Origin: Fimbriimonadales bacterium
GTDB taxonomy: Bacteria; Armatimonadota; Fimbriimonadia; Fimbriimonadales; GBS-DC
Length of the DNA: 64,000 nucleotides
Assembly (NCBI GenBank): GCA_025998675.1
Contig: AP024673.1
Coordinates: 2,798,562 to 2,862,561 of the forward strand
Reading direction: 5' to 3'
Position numbers and translations under genes: made by a program. Below, piece by piece: positions 47,376 through 55,851 of this stretch (position 1 is its first letter; each line of letters starts with the position of its first letter). Under the pieces are notes generated by a model, which was not told where the DNA came from, ran no database searches, and worked only from the letters and a program-made list of their open reading frames with translations.

Positions 47376-49307
47376 ATGAGCGCATCCGATTTCTTGCGCC
47401 AGATTGAGGAACAGCGACGGCTGGAAAAACAGGTCATTTGGGAAGGCACGTTTCGGGACTATCTGGAGATTGTGCAGCAGAACCCGAAGGTGGCGAACCT
47501 TGCGCACGCGCGCGTCTACGATATGATTATCAGCGCAGGCGTGGAGGAACACGGCGACGGTCAGCCGCGCGAATACAAATTCTTCACCTCCGAGCTGTTT
47601 GGCATGGAGCGCACGCTGCAGCAGTTGGTGGAGGAATACTTCGCGCCCGCCGCCAAACGCCTCGATGTCCGCAAGCGCATCCTGCTGCTGGTCGGGCCTG
47701 TGGGCGGCGGGAAATCGACGCTGGTGACGATGCTCAAACGCGGGCTGGAGCGCTACTCGCGCACGGACGAGGGCGCGGTCTACGCCATCAAGGACTGCCC
47801 CATGCACGAAGAGCCGCTGCACCTTGTGCCCGAAGAGCTGCGCGCCGACTTCAAACGCCAGTTCGGCGTGCATATCGAGGGCGACCTGTGCCCCGTGTGC
47901 CAGTGGAAGCTCCGCCACGAGTGGGGCGACAACATTCAGGATGTGCCCGTCGTGCGCATCAAGTTCTCCGAACGCGAGCGCACGGGCATCGGCACCTTCA
48001 AGCCCTCCGACCCGAAATCGCAGGATGTGTCCGAGCTGACGGGCAGCGTCAACCTGAACCTGCTCACTCAGATAGGCGTCGAGTCCGACCCGCGCGTCTA
48101 CAACTTCGACGGCGAGCTGAACAAGGCGAACCGCGGCGTGATGGAGTTCATAGAGATGCTCAAGGCGGATAAACGCTTCCTCTACGAGCTGAACACCGTC
48201 GCGGGCGAGCAGATGATTAAAATCGGGCGGTTCGCGCTTATCTACACTGATGTGGTCGTGATTGCGCACACCAACGAGTACGAATACAACGCCTACTTCT
48301 CCAACAAGGAGAACGAGGCGATGATTGACCGCATGTTCGTGGTCAAAGTGCCCTACAACCTGAAGGTCTCGCAGGAGGTGCGCATCTACGAGAAACTGAT
48401 TCAACAGTCCCAGTGGAGCGACGAGACGCAGGATCTGTCGAAGGTGCATATCGCGCCGCACTCGCTGCGCGTGGCGGCGATGTTCGCCGTGTTGAGCCGC
48501 CTCAAGCCGCCCAAAAAGAGCGGCATGTCGCTGATGACCAAGATGAAGCTCTACGACGGCGAGCGACAGGTCGGCGACTGGGACCAGCGCCATGTCAAGG
48601 AGTTGCACGAGGAGTACCCCGACGAGGGTCTGAACGGCGTCTCGCCGCGATTCATCCTGAACCGCCTCTCGGCGGCGATGGTGCGCGGCGACAAGCGCTA
48701 CATCACGCCGATTGATGTGCTGCGTTCCATTCGCGACGGTCTCACCGAATACACCAGCAACGAGGAAGAGCGCAAGAAGCTGCTGACCCTGCTGGACGAT
48801 GTGCGCAAGGAGTACGACGAGCAAATCAAGAAGGAGGTGCAGCGCTTCTTCGTCTACAGCTACGAGGAAGCCGCGCACACCCTGCTGGAGAACTACCTCG
48901 ATAATGTGGACGCCTTCTGCAACAAGACCAAAGTGCGCGACCCCATCACGGGCGAGGAAGTCGACCCCGACGAGAAGCTGATGCGCAGCATCGAAGAGCA
49001 GATTGGCGTCTCCGAGAACGCCAAGCGAGAGTTCCGTGAGGGGATTATGCGCTCGGTGGCGTCGCTGGCGCGGCGCGGCGTGCGCTTCGAGATTGGCAGC
49101 GACGAACGCCTGCGCGAGGCGATTGAGCGCAAGCTGTTCGCTGACCTCAAAGATGTGGTCAAAATCACCACCTCCGCGCGCACGCCTGACCCCGAGCAGC
49201 TGCGCAAAATCAACGATGTGGTCGATCGAATGGTCGCGCAGGGCGGCTACACGCCCGAAAGCGCGAACGAAATCCTGCGCTATGTCGGCGCACTGCTGAA
49301 CCGATAA
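47376..49307 (+). CDS. prkA: PrkA family serine protein kinase / AAA protein
   Basis: 643 aa. The N-terminal AAA part has LLVGPVGGGKSTLVTML (Walker A, about 106-122), CPMHEEPLHLVPEEL, DLCPVCQWKL, and FDGELNKANRGVMEFIEMLK. The C-terminal PrkA kinase-like part contains YKFFTSELFGMERTL-type contacts earlier and LTEYTSNEEERKKLLTLLD late. ATG 47376 is chosen because AGGGGG lies about 10 nt upstream. In many bacteria prkA is followed by yeaH and spoVR; here neither is present. It is associated with starvation and stress adaptation; targets are unknown. Confidence 0.92.
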   Translation: MSASDFLRQIEEQRRLEKQVIWEGTFRDYLEIVQQNPKVANLAHARVYDMIISAGVEEHGDGQPREYKFFTSELFGMERTLQQLVEEYFAPAAKRLDVRKRILLLVGPVGGGKSTLVTMLKRGLERYSRTDEGAVYAIKDCPMHEEPLHLVPEELRADFKRQFGVHIEGDLCPVCQWKLRHEWGDNIQDVPVVRIKFSERERTGIGTFKPSDPKSQDVSELTGSVNLNLLTQIGVESDPRVYNFDGELNKANRGVMEFIEMLKADKRFLYELNTVAGEQMIKIGRFALIYTDVVVIAHTNEYEYNAYFSNKENEAMIDRMFVVKVPYNLKVSQEVRIYEKLIQQSQWSDETQDLSKVHIAPHSLRVAAMFAVLSRLKPPKKSGMSLMTKMKLYDGERQVGDWDQRHVKELHEEYPDEGLNGVSPRFILNRLSAAMVRGDKRYITPIDVLRSIRDGLTEYTSNEEERKKLLTLLDDVRKEYDEQIKKEVQRFFVYSYEEAAHTLLENYLDNVDAFCNKTKVRDPITGEEVDPDEKLMRSIEEQIGVSENAKREFREGIMRSVASLARRGVRFEIGSDERLREAIERKLFADLKDVVKITTSARTPDPEQLRKINDVVDRMVAQGGYTPESANEILRYVGALLNR

Positions 49308-49316
49308 ACACCATCA

Positions 49317-49341
49317 GAGGCGGCAGTCAACCTGCCGCCTC
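49317..49341. terminator. Hairpin terminator candidate after prkA
   Basis: A perfect 10-bp stem (GAGGCGGCAG with CTGCCGCCTC) and 5-nt loop lies 10 nt after the prkA stop. It is followed by a short pyrimidine run (CTTTCCT), a weak intrinsic terminator for prkA and possibly for the convergent gene. Confidence 0.6.
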
Positions 49342-49401
49342 ACTGCTTTCCTGAGTGAGGTATACGCACCATCCTGAAGAACTACCCCAGACAAGTCAGC
49401 C

Positions 49402-50382
49402 TTACGGCGCCAACCCCATCAATTCCTCAAGGGAAATCATGACTTCCCGCGTTCCCGTGCCTGCAGAGTCCTTTTGAATCACCGTAATCCAGACTCGCCA
49501 TTCGCGATAGATGAGTTGTTCAGGGGTTTTATCGGACAAAGGGATAATTCGTCCAACCCCATCAAGAATATTCGCAATCTCGCTAAGGGAGTAGACGCCT
49601 GCTGGCTGGAGAGAAATCTCGTTCGGGTGCAGTATTGCTTGTGCGCGCTGCTTAGTTGCCTCCCAATGGCTCCGCAGTTGTTGGTGCAAAGCCAGAACCC
49701 ACTCCAGATACGCCTTTAAATGCTCTACCCGACGCGCCAGCGACAGTGGATGGGAAAAGACAAACTGCCATCGCTCGAGGGTGGTCGTTTCAGTAGAGGT
49801 ACTCGTCAGTTGTCCAAGCGGGAATGTCTCCAGAATTTTCGTGGGATTGCGCTGCAGACGCTTCAAATCCACAAAGACTCGCCCCGATTCAGTCGCGTCT
49901 TCTGCAGAGACGCCATCGAAAAGCCAGCCTGCGCTCAGTCCCAGTGCGATTGCGCCCGAACGCAGATTTTTCTCAGCCGTCTCAGCGGAAGACACACCCA
50001 TCAATAACCGATTGGGGAGACGCGCCGTGAGAGCAAGCGCCACCGGCTGCATCGGTTTGGGCAGCGTATCCAGAACGACAGCGCTTAGCTGAAGTTGAGC
50101 CACATGGTCTATAAATGGAATGAGCGAGTATTCTACAAAGTCTGGGGTATAATAAATCGGAATCAGGTAGACAACATTCTCGCTCCCCACCGCCACAAAC
50201 CCATTTTCGCGGCAAAGCGCCTCCCATGTGGTGCGATTCCAGTTCTTCTCGCGCGTCTTTTCTATCAACTGTTCAGCAAGCTTCACTTGCGACTGTAGTT
50301 CACACCCCGCAATTACCAGCGACTGAGGGTAGAGGCTCCGCACCATTACAGAGAACAACCCAAGAAGAAACCATCTCATCAT
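49402..50382 (-). CDS. Secreted protein of unknown function
   Basis: 326 aa from ATG 50382, chosen because it gives a signal peptide (MMRWFLLGLFSVMVRSLYPQ). No known domain was recognised. The mature part is mixed alpha/beta with FIDHVAQLQLSAVVLDTLPK, RVFVDLKRLQRNPTKILETF and a C-terminal YSLSEIANILDGVGRIIPLSDK that resembles a short STN-like or secretin-like fold only weakly. It starts 11 nt after the stop of the Cys-rich gene, so the two form an operon. Composition is AT-richer than the surroundings. Confidence 0.7.
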   Translation of the reverse strand: MMRWFLLGLFSVMVRSLYPQSLVIAGCELQSQVKLAEQLIEKTREKNWNRTTWEALCRENGFVAVGSENVVYLIPIYYTPDFVEYSLIPFIDHVAQLQLSAVVLDTLPKPMQPVALALTARLPNRLLMGVSSAETAEKNLRSGAIALGLSAGWLFDGVSAEDATESGRVFVDLKRLQRNPTKILETFPLGQLTSTSTETTTLERWQFVFSHPLSLARRVEHLKAYLEWVLALHQQLRSHWEATKQRAQAILHPNEISLQPAGVYSLSEIANILDGVGRIIPLSDKTPEQLIYREWRVWITVIQKDSAGTGTREVMISLEELMGLAP

Positions 50383-50393
50383 GATAGATTCAC

Positions 50394-50966
50394 CTACGGT
50401 ACCGATTCTGTGGGAAGTACAGGAATCCAAGATGGGCAACATCCACTTTCGGGCTGACTTAGGATACGAACTGTGTGTGATACAGGACACACCTCGATGA
50501 TATCCGTAATTATGCGTTCAGCAGGCGGTTGCGAGCAGTTGATCCTGTACTCTTGAACTACAGCCCTTTTGTTCAGAGTGATAAATATATAAACTCTTGT
50601 ACATGGAGGAACAAACACGGCGACATCGACTGGATAGACACCTAATCCACTTTCTCCACATGGTCTCCAACGCTGTATGGCACCACATAGGCATTCGCGA
50701 TCGCCCATAAGGTTAGTAACTTTGACTTTGACTGGAAATGCCTTTGAATACATACAATATTCAAAAAGTGAACACTGTAAGTTTTGGCATGACACGAGAT
50801 CGCTGTTGCATTCCTGATCTTCAAGTTCGTAGAAGTCGGCTCTAGTGGAGGTACAGCCCTCGCACGGGTCGTCAGTCTGAGTTCCAGCAAGGGCGGCTGG
50901 GAGTGCTGCAAAGTTCAGTGTCAGCCATATCGCTGTTGCGAAGCCCAACATGTCGTACTGTCTCAT
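50394..50966 (-). CDS. Cysteine-rich secreted protein of unknown function
   Basis: 190 aa with a Sec signal peptide (IWLTLNFAALPAALA, cleavage near residue 28). The mature part has 14 cysteines, including DDPCEGCTS, CQNLQCSLFEYCM, RECLCGA and ESGCCPSW, suggesting a disulfide-stabilised extracellular domain. No family was recognised. A beta-rich middle (VDVAVFVPPCTRVYIFITL) is visible. It lies upstream of, and is cotranscribed with, the 49402 gene. AT-rich compared with core genes; probably accessory. Confidence 0.65.
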   Translation of the reverse strand: MRQYDMLGFATAIWLTLNFAALPAALAGTQTDDPCEGCTSTRADFYELEDQECNSDLVSCQNLQCSLFEYCMYSKAFPVKVKVTNLMGDRECLCGAIQRWRPCGESGLGVYPVDVAVFVPPCTRVYIFITLNKRAVVQEYRINCSQPPAERIITDIIEVCPVSHTVRILSQPESGCCPSWIPVLPTESVP

Positions 50967-51023
50967 TCTCGTGAACCCCCGTCTAAGCTTGCAGTGAAGA
51001 GGCAGCTGTTGTGCACTCTCCGC

Positions 51024-51152
51024 TTAATTAACGCCGCAAACTGCATTATCGTCACATCGCGAAAGGGTTACTTGTGCGTTTTCGGTGAAGTACGCACTGA
51101 AAAGACGCCTGAGTCGCCAGTCCACACACTCATCCAGAAGAAGACGCGTCAT
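51024..51152 (-). pseudogene. Truncated DUF5615 PIN-like toxin fragment
   Basis: A 42-codon frame, too short for routine ORF calling, from ATG 51152 to TAA 51024-51026. It begins MTRLLLDECVDWRLRRLF, the hallmark N-terminus of DUF5615 PIN-like toxins with its first catalytic Asp, then degenerates (SAYFTENAQVTL) and stops; family members are about 110 residues. It overlaps the DUF433 gene by 23 nt in the arrangement typical of intact pairs. Interpreted as a decayed toxin. Confidence 0.6.
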
Positions 51153-51384
51153 TGAGCTTCACTTTCAAGCATTCTGCTGCCCACTGGAGTATCCCAACCG
51201 CCTGTTCACGACGCACCGTAGGGAAACCGCGCAGGAATTCATCGAGCGACTCTCCCGCTTCCAGGTACTCGAACAGCAACGAGATGGGCACGCGCGTGCC
51301 ACGAAAGCACAGCGCCCCACTCAAACGGTCAGGGCTAATCCAGACCAGCTCCTGAAGCGACTGCATGGAAACCATCTTCGTCAT
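51130..51384 (-). CDS. DUF433 family antitoxin
   Basis: 84 aa. WISPDRLSGALCFRGTRVPI followed by SLLFEYLEAGESLDEFLRGF and PTVRREQAVGILQWAAE is a full DUF433 domain, a small winged-helix-like antitoxin normally paired with a DUF5615 toxin. The partner directly downstream is truncated (51024-51152), leaving an orphan antitoxin that may still protect against related toxins elsewhere. Confidence 0.88.
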   Translation of the reverse strand: MTKMVSMQSLQELVWISPDRLSGALCFRGTRVPISLLFEYLEAGESLDEFLRGFPTVRREQAVGILQWAAECLKVKLNDASSSG

Positions 51385-51416
51385 CTCGTAAGAATTGTAC
51401 CCATGTTCGTTTTGTT

Positions 51417-53213
51417 TTACTCCCGCCCGTTCGGAACGACCAGCATATAGACCCGCTGGCGATTGTCCGCCACGAAGTAGAGCTGCCAGCCGCGCGCAGA
51501 ATCGGCGGATTTCGAAGGCTCTTGCGAGGACAGAGTGGACGGATCGGTCAGCGATCCTGCCACTCGCTGCACGGCGCGCCCAATCCGAAAGCTGGGCAGC
51601 GGCGGTTCAGAGGAGGTGATGCGTGTCATCATCGTGCGTACTTCACCCTGCGCGCCGATTTCCAGAGAGACCGCGCCCGGCGCGCTCTCGTAGACAGCAT
51701 ACCGCTGGCGACTCACCCCGTCGGGCAGGGGAGCTTCGAGAGCCAGCGCGAATAGCTCGCGTTGACGGGGCGACAACTGCTGGAACGGCAGCCACTCCTG
51801 ATTCAGGGCGGCGTTGCGCTGCTGGGGCGTGAGCGACATCCAGAAGCGCAGGGCGGGCAGAATCGCAATCAGGTTCTCCAGCGGCGCGAGCGTCTCGTGC
51901 GCGACAGGCATCCCGCCGACGCGGATGTGCTCCTGCGCGCGCGCCGCCTGCAGTGGGGTCAGCCCCACTGCAAGGTTTGCCCACTCGTCGAGCGCGACCT
52001 CCTGACCCGCGCGGATCTTCTGTTCCAGCGGCGCAAGCGCGGATTCGGGAACCTCCGACGGGCGCAGCAGGTAATAGTCGCGATGCCGCGCCAGCAGCGC
52101 GCCCTCCTCCAGCCGCAGCCAGAAGACTCGCTCCCGAAGCGATTCAATCGTCCAGAGCGGCGCGCGGTCGCGTCCCATCTCCCGCGCAGGACGGATCCGA
52201 TAGGCGTCGGCGTACAGCTCCAGCCCATACTCGCGGGCGTAGGCAATCAGCGTGGCGAGCGGGCTGCGCCGTATCGGTTCTGGAATCACCAGCGGCGTGC
52301 GGGCGCGCGCGGGCGTGAGCGCGTTGAAGGCATCCGCCTCGCTGCGCCACTCGCGCCAGACTCGATTCTGGGGGTGCGCCTCCAGCGTGCGCTCCCAATC
52401 GTGCAACTCCCACAGGGCAATATGCATCTGGGTCAGGCTCCGCTCTGCCTCTCTGCCCTGCACCACGCGCTCGCGATAGACCAGCCCGTGCGCCTCGGGC
52501 GACGCCTCGAAGACAATCTCCACCGCCTGAACGGGAAGGGGCGTCTCCTCCCAGCCCGCGAACGCCTTCGCGCGCAGTTCGGGCGGCATCGGGAACGCCC
52601 CACGGCGGGGCGGCGACGAGAAGACGATTGGCTCGCCCTGCGCAAGCTGGTTCAGCGCGGCGTCGGGCAGCGACGCCAGCGCCCTGCCCGCCAGATACAG
52701 CCGTTCGTCCCCTTGCGCCAGCTCCAGATAGCGGCGCACTTCGGGCGTCAGAGTCTCCCGATTCAGCCGCTCCAGCTGGGCGCGGTCGTGGCGGCGGAGC
52801 AGGTGCGCCATTTCAAAGAGCGGCTTGCGGAAGGCGTCGGCGCGGGCGCGTTCATAGGCGCGCAGCAGTTCCCCCTCGCGGGCGCGCTCGGAGGCGGTCT
52901 GCGCCAGCCGATAGCCGTTGCCGTCCGTGCTGAGCTGCCATGTGTAGCGGAGCGTTTCAGCAAGCCGTGTCAGAATCTCGTGCGCGGGTCGCTCGCGCGT
53001 GAGGACGCACACCTTATCGTCGGCGATTGCGCGGTCAGCGTAGAGCGGGACGCCCGTCGCTTCCTGCACCGCCGCAAGCGTCTCGCGCAGCGTCGTAAAC
53101 GGCTTCTCAAGTTTCAAAGTCGCCTGCAGACGCGAATCGTTCTGCAGGCGCGCCTCCTGCGCCCAGAGACCGCCCAGCGCCAGCAGCCCGAAAAACACCG
53201 CAACCAAACGCAT
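51417..53213 (-). CDS. Secreted protein with N-terminal STN-like domain, unknown function
   Basis: 598 aa from ATG 53213, set by TACAAT 6 nt upstream. Signal peptide about 1-18 (VAVFFGLLALGGLWAQ). Residues about 30-110 (FTTLRETLAAVQEATGVPLY to ILTRLAETLRYTWQL) fit the STN/secretin N-terminal fold; a second copy may occur around SPLATLIAYAREYGLELYADA. The rest is helical and Glu/Arg-rich without recognised motifs. Longer upstream frame to 53306 would enter the divergent ABC permease. Possibly a cell-surface assembly or signalling protein; no secretin core domain is visible. Confidence 0.68.
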   Translation of the reverse strand: MRLVAVFFGLLALGGLWAQEARLQNDSRLQATLKLEKPFTTLRETLAAVQEATGVPLYADRAIADDKVCVLTRERPAHEILTRLAETLRYTWQLSTDGNGYRLAQTASERAREGELLRAYERARADAFRKPLFEMAHLLRRHDRAQLERLNRETLTPEVRRYLELAQGDERLYLAGRALASLPDAALNQLAQGEPIVFSSPPRRGAFPMPPELRAKAFAGWEETPLPVQAVEIVFEASPEAHGLVYRERVVQGREAERSLTQMHIALWELHDWERTLEAHPQNRVWREWRSEADAFNALTPARARTPLVIPEPIRRSPLATLIAYAREYGLELYADAYRIRPAREMGRDRAPLWTIESLRERVFWLRLEEGALLARHRDYYLLRPSEVPESALAPLEQKIRAGQEVALDEWANLAVGLTPLQAARAQEHIRVGGMPVAHETLAPLENLIAILPALRFWMSLTPQQRNAALNQEWLPFQQLSPRQRELFALALEAPLPDGVSRQRYAVYESAPGAVSLEIGAQGEVRTMMTRITSSEPPLPSFRIGRAVQRVAGSLTDPSTLSSQEPSKSADSARGWQLYFVADNRQRVYMLVVPNGRE

Positions 53214-53219
53214 ACCGTA

Positions 53220-53225
53220 ATTGTA
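53220..53225 (-). promoter_or_regulatory. -10 box TACAAT, 6 nt before ATG 53213
   Basis: TACAAT on the minus strand with exactly 6 nt to the start; leaderless pattern. Confidence 0.55.
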
Positions 53226-53296
53226 GACGACTCGCCGCGCCCGACGGTTGCACGGGCATACACAGGAAACCGACGCGCCGCGCCGAATCAGACGGC

Positions 53297-54163
53297 GTGC
53301 GCGCACTGGTGCAGGAACTATGGGTCTATCGCGAGCTGCTGCAGACGCTGGTGATTCGCGAGCTGCGCGTGCGCTACAAAAACTCCATGCTGGGCTTCTT
53401 CTGGTCGCTGCTGAACCCGCTGGCGACCGTGCTGGTGATGACCCTCGTGTTCAAGTATGTGATGGGCATGCGCATCGCGAACTACTCGGCGTACATTCTG
53501 GCGGCGTACCTGCCGTGGACCTTTTTCCAGTTCGCGCTGCTCGATTCCAGCCAGACGATACTGGTCTATATGCAGGTGATTCGCAAAATCTACTTTCCGC
53601 GCGTGCTGTTGCCGCTGGCGGCGGTGCTGGCGAACTTTGTTCATTTTCTGCTGGCGATGGGCGTGCTGTTTGTGTACCTGTACGGGTTTGTGGGGACGCC
53701 GTTGCAGTGGGGGCTGTTGTGGCTGCCAATCGCGATGCTGAGCCAGCTGCTGTGGGTGGCGGGGCTGGCGGCGATTATCGCCTGCTGGAATGTGTTCTAC
53801 GAGGATGTGAAGTACCTGGTGAGCGTCGGGCTGCAGCTGCTGTTTTTCCTGACGCCCGTGATTTACTTCTCGGAGCAGTTGCGCTACACGACGCTGGTTC
53901 CTGAAGCGTACCGTGAGGGACTCTTCTGGGTGTACCATGTGCTGAATCCGATGGCGACGCTGGCGATGGCGTACCGCAAGGCGATTCTGCCGCCGATTAC
54001 GATTGTGCAGGAGAACGCCGCGCTGGGGCAGGCGACTCAGTTTCCCGATATGCCGCTGCCTGTGTGGCTGCTGGGGCTGAACCTGCTGCTGGGACTGGGC
54101 GTCGCGCTTGTGGGGCTGCGCTACTTTAGAAAACGCGAGTGGGAGTTTGTGGAGCGACCATGA
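53297..54163 (+). CDS. ABC-2 type transporter permease (polysaccharide export type)
   Basis: 288 aa with six hydrophobic segments. LLQTLVIRELRVRYKNSMLG, FFWSLLNPLATVLVMTLVFK and the later CWNVFYEDVKYLVSVGLQLL and FFLTPVIYF are conserved in Wzm/TagG/KpsM-type permeases that export lipid-linked polysaccharide or teichoic-acid-like glycans. The ATP-binding subunit normally next to it is missing; dprA follows by an ATGA overlap instead. GTG 53297 is the likely start. It may serve the glycan pathway of the window with an ATPase encoded elsewhere (inference). Confidence 0.85.
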   Translation: MRALVQELWVYRELLQTLVIRELRVRYKNSMLGFFWSLLNPLATVLVMTLVFKYVMGMRIANYSAYILAAYLPWTFFQFALLDSSQTILVYMQVIRKIYFPRVLLPLAAVLANFVHFLLAMGVLFVYLYGFVGTPLQWGLLWLPIAMLSQLLWVAGLAAIIACWNVFYEDVKYLVSVGLQLLFFLTPVIYFSEQLRYTTLVPEAYREGLFWVYHVLNPMATLAMAYRKAILPPITIVQENAALGQATQFPDMPLPVWLLGLNLLLGLGVALVGLRYFRKREWEFVERP

Positions 54164-55245
54164 GTCGGGAGGAGCTGTGCGCGTGGCTGCGTCTGTTGCG
54201 TCTGGACTTCTCGCCGAATAAGCTGCGGGGCTTGCTGGAGCAGTTCGGCGATGCGGCGAGCGTCCTGCGCGCGTCTGCGTCGGCGTTGCGCGAGGTGTCG
54301 GGCGTGCGCGAGGCGGATGTGGCGGCGATTGAGCGCGTCGCGCGCGAGCCGATGGACCTCCCCGCGCCTCTGGAGTCGGGCGAGGCGCGGCTGGTGGTGG
54401 AGACGGACGCCGACTTCCCGCGCCCGCTAATAGGCGCGCCCGACATTCCGCCCGCGCTGCTGGTGTGGGGCGAGCTGCAGGAGCGCGATCGGTTCGCGAT
54501 TGGCGTGGTCGGCACGCGCCAGCCGAGCGCGTATGGGCGCATGGTCGCCGAGCGGTTCACGCGCGATTTGTGCGCGGCGGGGCTAACCATCGTCAGCGGC
54601 GGCGCGCTGGGGGTGGACGCCGTCGCACACCGCACCGCGCTGGAGGCAGGCGGACGCACCATCGCCATTCTGGGCAGCGGGCTGGGCAGCCTGTATCCTG
54701 CCGAGAATCGCGCCCTGTTCCGACGCATCGTCGAATCGGGCGGCGCGGTGGTCTCACAGTACGCATGGGACGCCCCGCCCGACCAGTGGCGCTTCCCCGT
54801 GCGCAACCGCCTGATTGCCGCGTGGGGGCTGGGCGTGCTGGTGGTGGAGGCGCCCGAACAGAGCGGCGCGCTGATTACCGCGCGTTTCGCCGCCGCCGAG
54901 TACGGGCGCGAGGTGTTCGCCGTGCCGGGCAGCATCGATAACCCCAAAAGCAGGGGCTGCCACGCGCTGATCAAGGACGGCGCGGCGCTGGCGGAATCGG
55001 CGGAGGATGTTCTGAGCGTGCTGAAAATCGCCGCCGAGCCGCGCGAACGCTCCACAAGCCTGTCCCTGCTGACCGAAGTGCAAGAGCAGTTGCTGAGCGC
55101 GCTGGATCTGGAGCCGCGCCATGTGGACGCGCTCGCGCGGCAACTGGGGCTGGCGGTGCATGTGGCGCAGGCGGAGCTGACGATGCTGGAGATGCAGGGG
55201 CTGGCGCGGCGGATGCCGGGCGGGGCGTTCGTGCGCGTGCTGTAG
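54160..55245 (+). CDS. dprA: DNA-processing protein DprA
   Basis: 361 aa. A helical SAM-like N-terminal part, then the Rossmann-like DprA core: IGVVGTRQPSAYGRMVAERF (about 115-134), GLTIVSGGALGVDAVAHRTAL (about 142-162), AILGSGLGSLYPAENRALF and FPVRNRLIAAWGLGVLVVEA, ending in a C-terminal winged-helix-like domain (LLSALDLEPRHVDALARQLG). DprA loads RecA on incoming single strands during natural transformation. ATG 54160 overlaps the permease stop (ATGA). It converges with the next gene with no spacer. Confidence 0.93.
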   Translation: MSREELCAWLRLLRLDFSPNKLRGLLEQFGDAASVLRASASALREVSGVREADVAAIERVAREPMDLPAPLESGEARLVVETDADFPRPLIGAPDIPPALLVWGELQERDRFAIGVVGTRQPSAYGRMVAERFTRDLCAAGLTIVSGGALGVDAVAHRTALEAGGRTIAILGSGLGSLYPAENRALFRRIVESGGAVVSQYAWDAPPDQWRFPVRNRLIAAWGLGVLVVEAPEQSGALITARFAAAEYGREVFAVPGSIDNPKSRGCHALIKDGAALAESAEDVLSVLKIAAEPRERSTSLSLLTEVQEQLLSALDLEPRHVDALARQLGLAVHVAQAELTMLEMQGLARRMPGGAFVRVL

Positions 55246-55659
55246 CTACCGCCGACTGCCCACCCGCCGCGTCTCGCTGCGGTACACCTCCGCCAGCCCG
55301 TGAAACGGGTTGTTGCGCCACGCCTGCTTGAGCTTGATGAGCGCGAACTTGAGCGTCTTGCCCGCCGCCTGCTTGGTCACGCCCATGCGCTTGCCAATCT
55401 CCTGCAGCGTCCAGCCATTGAGGTACTGCTCGCAGACATAGCGCTGGCGCGGCGTGAGGTTCGCGCGCGCCAGCACGCTCTCCATCTCCACACGCTCCAG
55501 ATAGGCGATTGCCCGCTGCTGCGGGTCTGCAAGGTCGTGCAGTTGCGCCTGCAGTTTGCGATGGCGCCGCAGTTTGCGTTCGAACGAATCCTCGCGCGTG
55601 AACGGATACTCTCCGTTGCGCTCCGACGCAATCCAGAACTCCGTCTCGTGGGTTTGCAT
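55246..55659 (-). CDS. Sigma-70 region 4-like HTH regulator
   Basis: 137 aa. LTPRQRYVCEQYLNGWTLQE followed by IGKRMGVTKQAAGKTLKFAL (about 69-108) is a helix-turn-helix of the sigma region 4/LuxR kind. Residues 28-65 form a basic, Gln/Arg-rich helix (RKLRRHRKLQAQL). Region 2 is missing, so it is not a full sigma factor; a transcriptional regulator is more likely. Its stop directly abuts the dprA stop, tail to tail. The leader contains a small hairpin and a GTATAC inverted repeat, possibly an autoregulatory site. Confidence 0.75.
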   Translation of the reverse strand: MQTHETEFWIASERNGEYPFTREDSFERKLRRHRKLQAQLHDLADPQQRAIAYLERVEMESVLARANLTPRQRYVCEQYLNGWTLQEIGKRMGVTKQAAGKTLKFALIKLKQAWRNNPFHGLAEVYRSETRRVGSRR

Positions 55660-55669
55660 GCCAACGCCT

Positions 55670-55685
55670 CCATCCTGTAGGATGG
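55670..55685. repeat. Short hairpin in the leader of the 55246-55659 gene
   Basis: CCATCCT and AGGATGG (7-bp stem, loop GT) lie 10 nt upstream of ATG 55659 on the minus strand; the hairpin would sequester GGATGGAGG, the likely ribosome-binding region. Confidence 0.4.
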
Positions 55686-55689
55686 CTTT

Positions 55690-55705
55690 GTATACATTTG
55701 TATAC
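55690..55705. promoter_or_regulatory. Inverted repeat GTATAC-ATTT-GTATAC, operator/promoter candidate
   Basis: Two GTATAC hexamers separated by ATTT. On the minus strand they provide TATACA-like -10 boxes for the 55246-55659 regulator, and the dyad suits a dimeric regulator, possibly the product itself. Confidence 0.4.
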
Positions 55706-55851
55706 CATGTGGGATGGGGCGTCTGTCAAGGGGGATGTGGAGGTTCGAAAGTCGCGCCGTCGCCCAGACGGCTAAAGCCGATCCTGCGTCAACTTCCGCA
55801 CTCTATCCATGCGGTCTCTCGAAGGCTGGCGTCATTGCGACGCAGCGGCGT

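Noticed and set aside
51762-53354. 530-aa plus-strand ORF
   Set aside because: Antisense to the STN-like secreted protein, which has a signal peptide and promoter. The plus-strand product is Arg/Gln-rich without motifs.
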